DNA from: Amorphophallus konjac
Taxonomy: Eukaryota > Streptophyta > Magnoliopsida > Alismatales > Araceae
Direction of reading: 5' to 3'
DNA: 64,000 nt
Assembly (NCBI GenBank): GCA_022559845.1
Contig: CM040121.1
Coordinates: 508,690,566 to 508,754,565, forward strand
The translations under genes and the position numbers were made by a program. The notes beneath the pieces are model-generated. The model did not search any database, had not been told where the DNA came from, and was given only the letters and a program-made list of their open reading frames with translations. Below, in pieces: positions 58,188-64,000 of this stretch (positions within the stretch are counted from its first letter, which is position 1; each line of letters starts with the position of its first letter).

Positions 58188-58283
58188 CGGGGAGCCTCCT
58201 CTTTTTCTGGCTTCTCGGCCGGCTGGATATAACTTCCACACTGGTGCTCGTCTCTCCCTTTCATCCTCGTCATCACCAACATC

Positions 58284-58404
58284 ATGGCTTCGTCGAACAG
58301 GCACTGGCCTAGCTTGTTCAAGTCCAAGCCGTGCAACTCTCATCACCAAGGGCACCATGACATCAGTTCATCAACGCTCCTAAAGAAGCCTCCCCACACA
58401 TCAG
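58284..58404 (+). CDS. WOX9: WOX exon 1
   Basis: 121 nt, 40 codons plus one base, ending TCAG/GTAATC. The start is chosen because [10 protein letters not shown] is the conserved beginning of WOX8/WOX9 proteins. The 581-bp intron that follows ends CACAG at 58985. Confidence 0.9.
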
Positions 58405-60714
58405 GTAATCATCACTGCCGTTTCTTTTCTTTCCTTTTGTTTTTGTGTCCTCACCTTGCTGAGAGGATCTAGGGTTTGCCTTCCTAGCTAACACAAACTA
58501 GCCAAACCAATAGCCTGAACTCTTCCTATGTGCATAATGGCTCGAAGGCTGCTCGATCAGCCCTCTTTGGGAACAATGGAGAGCTCTAGCTTTAATTTCT
58601 ATGATCCATGAACACTATAAAAACTCTAGTTATCCTTTGTATGGACCTAGTCTTTCTGGGTTTTCTTGTGAACCAACAAAATCTGATTTTGGGTGACAGA
58701 GAGAGGAACACGTTCCTCTGGTTGACAACTTTCTTTTATCCTTTTATATATTTATTCCTATATATTCCATGTTATTCATGAAGTCTGGACAGCTTAATGG
58801 AAGAGTCTGGAGAGGAAGAGAAGTAAAATTAGGGTATATATCAGGCTCATAGCAGCTGCAGTGGAAACTTGATCCTCTCGTTACACCCTTTCTCTCTTTA
58901 AAACATCCACCATTATGTGGACTATAAGGCATGGGTTTAGGGTTTTGATCACCCGCTTACAACCAGTAGTACTCTTTGATCACAGGAACACTGCCCGGGT
59001 GCGAGGAGCGGAGCCCGGAGCCGAAACCCCGGTGGAACCCCAAGCCGGAGCAGATACGGATCCTGGAAGCCATCTTCAACTCCGGCATGGTTAACCCCCC
59101 GCGCGACGAGATCAGGAGGATCCGCGCCCAGCTGCAGGAGTACGGCCAGGTGGGCGACGCCAACGTCTTCTACTGGTTTCAGAACCGCAAGTCCAGGAGC
59201 AAGCAGAAGCAGCGCCACCTGCAGGCAACCAGGCAGCAGCAGTCCCGTCCCACCGGCAACGCCCCTTCACTGACGACAGTCTCCGCCACCACCTCCTCCT
59301 TTTCGTCCTCCTCGGAAAGGTCGAATGGTTCGGATAAGACTGTACTGACAGGGATGACAGTCGGGGGCTTGGCCGGTGTCTTGCATGCGTCCAACTCCCC
59401 GACTGCGTCGGCGAACCAAGGCTTCCTCCAGGGGGGGTTCTTGCCGGAACCGTTCTATTTCCAGGCCATGCAGCAGGGCTGCTACTTCTCGTTGGCGGAG
59501 ATGCCAGCCGGCCTCGTCGTCGTCCCCGAGCAGGCGCTGGGGCTCTGGGCCGGGATGTTCTCTGAGCTGCCGAGCCAGCAATTGGAGTACAAGGTTGGGG
59601 AAGACGGGATGGAGATGAATGTCCACCAAACCTATCGTTCGGCTGCCACTGTTGCTGCCACTGCCACTGCTGCGCTAGCTACAGTTGCTACCACCACTAC
59701 TACTACTACCACCACCGCAGACAGTGGAGCGAACAGTGATTCCACTATTGCTGGTCACATCAGTGGCATTATCCAAGGTATGAATAATATGTGGTCTCTT
59801 CCTCATTTATTGTGATGTTCCATGGCATACCGTTCGAGCGGTATCGAGCTCAATGTCACGGCATCAAAGACAATATAGCGTTTGGTCGATGCACAATATG
59901 GTTAGCTGTGGTGTCGAGGGTGGATAGAACGGTGTATCCTGTGACGTGCATAAACTTAGGTCGCAAAGTGTGGCAAAGATGAGGCAGCGGGGACTGACGA
60001 GGTATGAGATGATGGTGGAGATGGGGGTCTCTGAGTCTGAGATGTTCAAATGGTCATGTCATGTCATGGCATGTCAGCCATGGATGCTCTTCTAAGGTTT
60101 GGGTCCCCCGAAGGTGAGGGAGTTGGAGAGGAGAGGCCTCTTCGGCGTGGCGCCACACTCGAGACAGGACGTGTGCATGGCAGTGAAAGCTCCTGTGTAT
60201 AACTAAAAGGAGCACGTAACCTCTGCTCTGCATCATTTGACTGCAACTTCGTTGCCCCTTTGTCAATACTTGCAATCTTTCTTCTTCGTTTTTTTCTTCT
60301 TCTTTTTCTTGTTTGACTGGGTAAAGAGTTTGGGATGAGCAGGGATGGGAGGCGGCGGGTGCGGCGTGTCGAGGTCGACGGTGTTCATAAATGAGGTGGC
60401 GTTCGAGGTGGGGGCGGGCCTGTTCAATGTGAGGGAAGCGTTCGGGGAGGACGCCCTCCTTCTCCACTCCTCCGGCCACCCGGTCGCCGTCGATGAGCGG
60501 GGCGTCACCCTCCACCCTCTTCAACATGGAGCTTCCTACTACTTGGTCTCTCTCTCCCTCTCTCTCTCTCTCTCACACACTCACACACATAGCCCTCTTC
60601 AACATGAAGCTTCATACTACTTGGTTCTCTCTCTCACACACACATACACACACATAACCCTCTTCAACATGGAGCTTCATACGTACTACTTGGACTCTCT
60701 TTCTCTCTCTCTCC

Positions 60715-60745
<31 letters not shown>

Positions 60746-60929
60746 ATACACACACACACACTATCATAGACACGTGCACAGATGCATGTCTAAAGCGGAA
60801 AAAAATATTTCAGGATGGCGACAAATGATGAGCTCATGGGAATGGTCGATGAGGTTTCAGTTGTCCCCGAAGGACGAGTTACTTAAACTTTTTGCCGTAG
60901 TTCCTCTAATTAGTTCCGCAGACATCTAA
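58284..60929 (+). CDS. WOX9: WUSCHEL-related homeobox transcription factor, WOX9/WOX8 type (three coding exons)
   Basis: A nuclear homeodomain factor of the WOX intermediate clade. In Arabidopsis WOX9/STIMPY and WOX8 maintain meristem growth and pattern the early embryo; monocot relatives shape inflorescence and tillers. The spliced frame joins 58284-58404, 58986-59777 and 60343 onward, with GT-AG borders and matching phases. Visible features are the family N-terminus [16 protein letters not shown], the homeodomain (residues about 54-120: [34 protein letters not shown]) and an Ala/Thr repeat (about 275-300). The conserved C-terminal box is [20 protein letters not shown] to [13 protein letters not shown]. 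To this point it is 373 aa, near the size of Arabidopsis WOX9. No stop follows; the frame runs into a microsatellite to 60929 (499 aa). Confidence 0.9.
58986..59777 (+). CDS. WOX9: WOX exon 2 (homeodomain)
   Basis: 792 nt and GC-rich. It encodes the whole homeodomain, then a Gln/Ser-rich linker, [13 protein letters not shown], and the Ala/Thr repeat. It ends CAAG/GTATGA; the 565-bp intron follows and closes at GCAG 60342. Codon use is strongly GC-ended, unlike the surrounding transposons and typical of monocot regulatory genes. Confidence 0.9.
60343..60929 (+). CDS. WOX9: WOX exon 3 with microsatellite read-through
   Basis: Begins GGATGGGAGGC, which keeps the frame of exon 2. The conserved C-terminal domain ends at YYLV (60548). 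From 60549 the frame is (CT)n and (CA)n, Ser-Leu and His-Thr repeats, with two further partial copies of the HGASYYLV coding segment, and stops at 60927-60929. Either the native stop was lost or an intron donor at 60546 (TTG/GTCTCT) leads to a short last exon that was not found. Confidence 0.7.
60510..60775 (+). repeat. tandem triplication of CCCTCTTCAACATGGAGCTT segment with CT/CA microsatellites
   Basis: Three copies of the segment start near 60513, 60592 and 60657. Each is followed by TACTACTTGG, a (CT)n tract and a (CA)n tract. Unit sizes differ with the microsatellite. It lies across the 3' end of the WOX coding region. Confidence 0.88.
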
Positions 60930-62920
60930 ATTTTACCCTGAAATGGATCTTGGTCGAGACTTTTGAAACACTACATGTTATGGCAATGAATGAGTGGAAA
61001 TTAATTAATGGTGTTAGTCATAAAAGCTTAGAGATGAGGGTGCAGTGAAGTTCTTGGGCAGTTCATTGAACCACTGAGATCAGCCTCATTGATGTTATTG
61101 TTCTTGATGTTAATTTGTGGTTTCTTTACGTCAAGTTTTCTCCTTTCCATGGACGCAGGTTTAGGCGAAAGGTCATGCATGGATCAGGTGGAACGTTAGC
61201 TCTGGACAATGGCCCTGCTGCTCGTGACCGCGGCTATTGCTTCCAGCTCCTACATTTACTTAAGCTACCATCCCAACGGATGGCACTGTTGAGGGTCCAT
61301 CCCTCTAATTATATGAATTATAGAAGCCAAGTACTGAAGCTGTGAATTAGTGTAGTCACAATTGCTTGTAGAAGGCTATATATATATATATATATATATC
61401 ATAGGGAAGACAATGCTGGTATACCTATCTATGGCTCAAATGGTTTGGCGAAAGCATGTTGACTTAATTCAGGATTATAATTTAGTTTCGGTGAGTCATT
61501 ACTATGTTCTGTTAAGCTTTGGCCTGATCGAACGTGGGATAATCTCTTTTAGCTTCTACCCACACGCAATGATGGAACGTATGAATGGATTTGATGAAGG
61601 TGTCGGGTTGAACCCCATAAAGTAAAAGGAACTAGGCAAAGAATAGCATTAATTATGTGCAAATTAAGCACCCGTGCATGAATAGAGCCATGCAAAAAAA
61701 TTCTCCCACCATTTTTACAAAGAAGATGCCATCTTATATCATATCACATTCTTTACCGACTCGCTCTTGTTAGAGACAACTTGAGCACATCATTCTTTTC
61801 GCAATGGACACACTTAATATAAATGATCATCTAGTTATTAAATGATCAAAAAACTTTTCATTAATGATGCCGAAAGAGTATGGTATTAATTATAGCGTCT
61901 CCCTTTGAACAACTCCTTGACCTGTAAGGGATAGAAGGCCCAAAATTCAGTCCACGAAATGGCTAGTTATACACGACAGAAGACCGCGTGGATATATGAT
62001 CTGGAGCAATACATGCTCTGGTTTTTTGCATTCCCCATGTTCAGATAATAACTGACGCCAACTTTGGTTCTTTCAGTGACAAATAAATCCCCCTCTACGA
62101 CGAGTTTAGTTGTGTTGTAGGGCTGAGTTGATCCGATGTGACAATGAATCCAAATTTATGTTAAGGCGGGGTTGACTTTTCAATGGGGGTTCCTTGATCT
62201 CTTCCAAATCAATCTTAAGGGAGAGGAGTGAGGAAACGGGCCGGGGAAGAGCACCAGAGGAAAGAACACCTGCATTGATTTATTTTTACCCCTAGCTCAT
62301 TAATAGAATGTCTGATGAATATCCTCATCTTAATCATCTTAATCGAATTGTCAGGTTTAATTGCAGATGGCATTGTGTTAGAGAAGGTGCTGAGAAAGAG
62401 TAAAACTCAACCCTCCTCCGTTTTTTTATGTTGGGCTAATGGGCTCTACGGCCTCTTTGTTAGTCGGATGAATTAACTGTTGATAAAGTTATGCCAGTTT
62501 AGATACATCAACATAAGTGACCTTTTAATCATAATATTATTCCATCTAGAATAAAGAGAATGCGGAAGATGCAATAGACAAAAAGGAAAATTACATAAAT
62601 CCGGATAAAAAACAACTCCCGTTCGAGTTAGAATATTTCAGTTTATCTTAGTACAACTTATTCTGCACCTAATATCTCATCCCTGCACAAATAATGTGAC
62701 CGTAACCGTAACTAACACACGGTGTGGCCGGGATCGATGCATGCCTTGACGTTAAAGGATTTCCGGTGCCGCAATCAATTGGGCGCATTGAGCAGTCGGC
62801 AATGTCATGTCCTAAAAGGAGGTACTTCTGGCCCATGCCCATAGGTTAAGACGTGGCCCAGAAGTTAGCAGGTGGACTGGGGCCTCTAAAGTGTCCATAA
62901 GAACACAAAAGATTGAGTAA
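60930..62920. other. intergenic region 3' of WOX
   Basis: No recognised gene. A TA microsatellite lies at 61377-61400. Short frames (61115-61345, 61362-61625) have no domain or splice support. Part of it is probably the WOX 3' untranslated region. Confidence 0.5.
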
Positions 62921-62924
62921 GGCT

Positions 62925-62964
62925 CACTGCACACCGAGGGTGTGAACACCCTCGGTGTGCAGTG
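62925..62964. repeat. perfect 19-bp inverted repeat with 2-base loop
   Basis: CACTGCACACCGAGGGTGT at 62925-62943 is followed after GA by its exact reverse complement at 62946-62964. In AT-rich surroundings, it could be a MITE remnant or hairpin. Confidence 0.85.
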
Positions 62965-64000
62965 TCTTTCATTTTTTTATTTTTTTAAAATAACTCCCAA
63001 AATACGTACTCTAATTGAGAGTGTAAGTCATGTCACCAATAAATTATCCAAAAAGAAATAAAAAAAGAAATCAGATCAAATAAATAGTGTTAGATTTATT
63101 CTTTTAAAAATCGAACCCTTTTATTTTTAATTTTTTAAATAACTGGACGGTGATGTGACTTGCATCGCAAGTTAAGATATCTCTAGAGCCACTTTAAAAA
63201 AAAATAAAAAATTTAAACAGACTACACACGCAAGAGGTACAGCAGGCTAAACTCCAAAATACGAGTCCCATATTAGAAAGCATAAACCATACGTTGCTAT
63301 TTCAGGAAAGAGGGTCCAGGTATGAAAGACAGGAACACGTACTCTTTGTTGATTATTTTCGGCAAACTCTTATATACTCTCCCCACTTGACTACGGACTT
63401 GGATCCTATAGTACAGTTGGCCTAACTGGACCCTGGTGATCAGGGGACACACCTTGGCCCATTGTACGTGGCCCGATTCTAAACCAGTCATCAACTTGAA
63501 TAACCTAACCGACTCTATATTTATCTAATTATTAAATTGGACTTTGACGAATATATATATATATATCTGTTTCACTTATGTATGTATGCATGAGGACTTC
63601 CAATACCTTGTCACCATCTCCACTTTGACATGGCATCGAGAGGGTTTTTCTTCCACCATTCTTTTGGACATAACGTCCTCCTTTTCCTATTTATGAAACT
63701 ACGAGCGTTTCTTGCATATGCATTGTTTCCTGAAGACCCCCGTTCGATGCTATTCGGCACGCAGTCCACACACGAGCGGTAGAGAAGGGGAAGAACCCGG
63801 AGACCCCAATTTATTTCTGTTGCACGAGAGCGTTTCTGCTGAGACAGAGAATTTGCAGAGTTCTTGTCCACTGCTTCTATCCATCTCACATCGTCGTACT
63901 CGGATTTCGTGTTATTTTATGATATTATTTGGACCATTATAAAACTTTACAATGTTTCAGCTTCAAAATGGATGGTCTTAGTTTTTTGTTTTCATTTCTG
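62965..64000. other. intergenic, nothing recognised
   Basis: AT-rich, with a TA repeat at 63549-63566. The minus frame 63889-63611 (92 codons) has no recognisable domain. Confidence 0.5.

Noticed and set aside
59267..60527. Minus-strand frames across WOX exons (59629-59267, 60527-60054).
   Set aside because: They are shadows of GC-rich coding exons on the other strand.
63611..63889. 92-codon minus frame near the right edge.
   Set aside because: No motif or context supports it; it could be part of a gene outside the window but nothing shows that.

Overview
The window is plant nuclear DNA. It has a WUSCHEL-related homeobox gene with plant introns, plant-type LTR retrotransposons primed by initiator-Met tRNA, a plant L1 LINE, CACTA transposons and degenerate TTTAGGG telomere-like repeats. 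GC-rich WOX exons and heavy nested LTR content suggest a monocot with a large genome; that is inference. No tRNA, rRNA, CRISPR array or other host gene was recognised.

Positions 1-30751 are one Ty1/copia element (+ strand, SIRE/Maximus-like gag) whose gag, protease, integrase and reverse transcriptase are split by two insertions. The first is a 9.1 kb non-coding LTR element with 3.1 kb LTRs (1669-10759, - strand, duplication AAACC). The second is a nearly full-length L1 (13027-29925, - strand, 13-bp duplication and poly(T) junction). The L1 is itself split by a Ty3/gypsy chromovirus of Tekay/Del type (13862-24808, + strand, duplication GAAGA). A CACTA terminus cuts the copia reverse transcriptase at 30752.

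Positions about 34000-53500 hold a second nest read on the minus strand. A SIRE-like element has a broken gag at 36589-34370 and a 5' LTR beginning at 36639. That LTR is split by a complete gag-only LTR element (37419-47687, duplication TCTCC) and then by a non-autonomous CACTA element (49006-53418, duplication TAT). The CACTA carries GCGACCG subterminal repeats, a pyrimidine/CAG-GTACC tandem array and 1.5 kb of telomere-like sequence. A Tat-like gypsy LTR/PBS fragment follows at about 53530-54660.

Positions 54700-64000 are the host-gene part: a small foldback element, a MITE-like element (56581-57189), then a WOX9/WOX8-type gene on the + strand with TATA box, long leader and three coding exons (58284-60929). 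Its conserved C-terminus runs without a stop into a CT/CA microsatellite. The remainder is intergenic.

The most unusual signal is that the long LTRs carry arrays of CG-containing dyad-symmetric repeats. A GGGTCGACCC palindrome array occurs in two unrelated LTR families (Tekay gypsy and SIRE-like gag-only), with copy number differing between the two LTRs of each element. A different TGACG/CGTCA dyad array sits in the third family.
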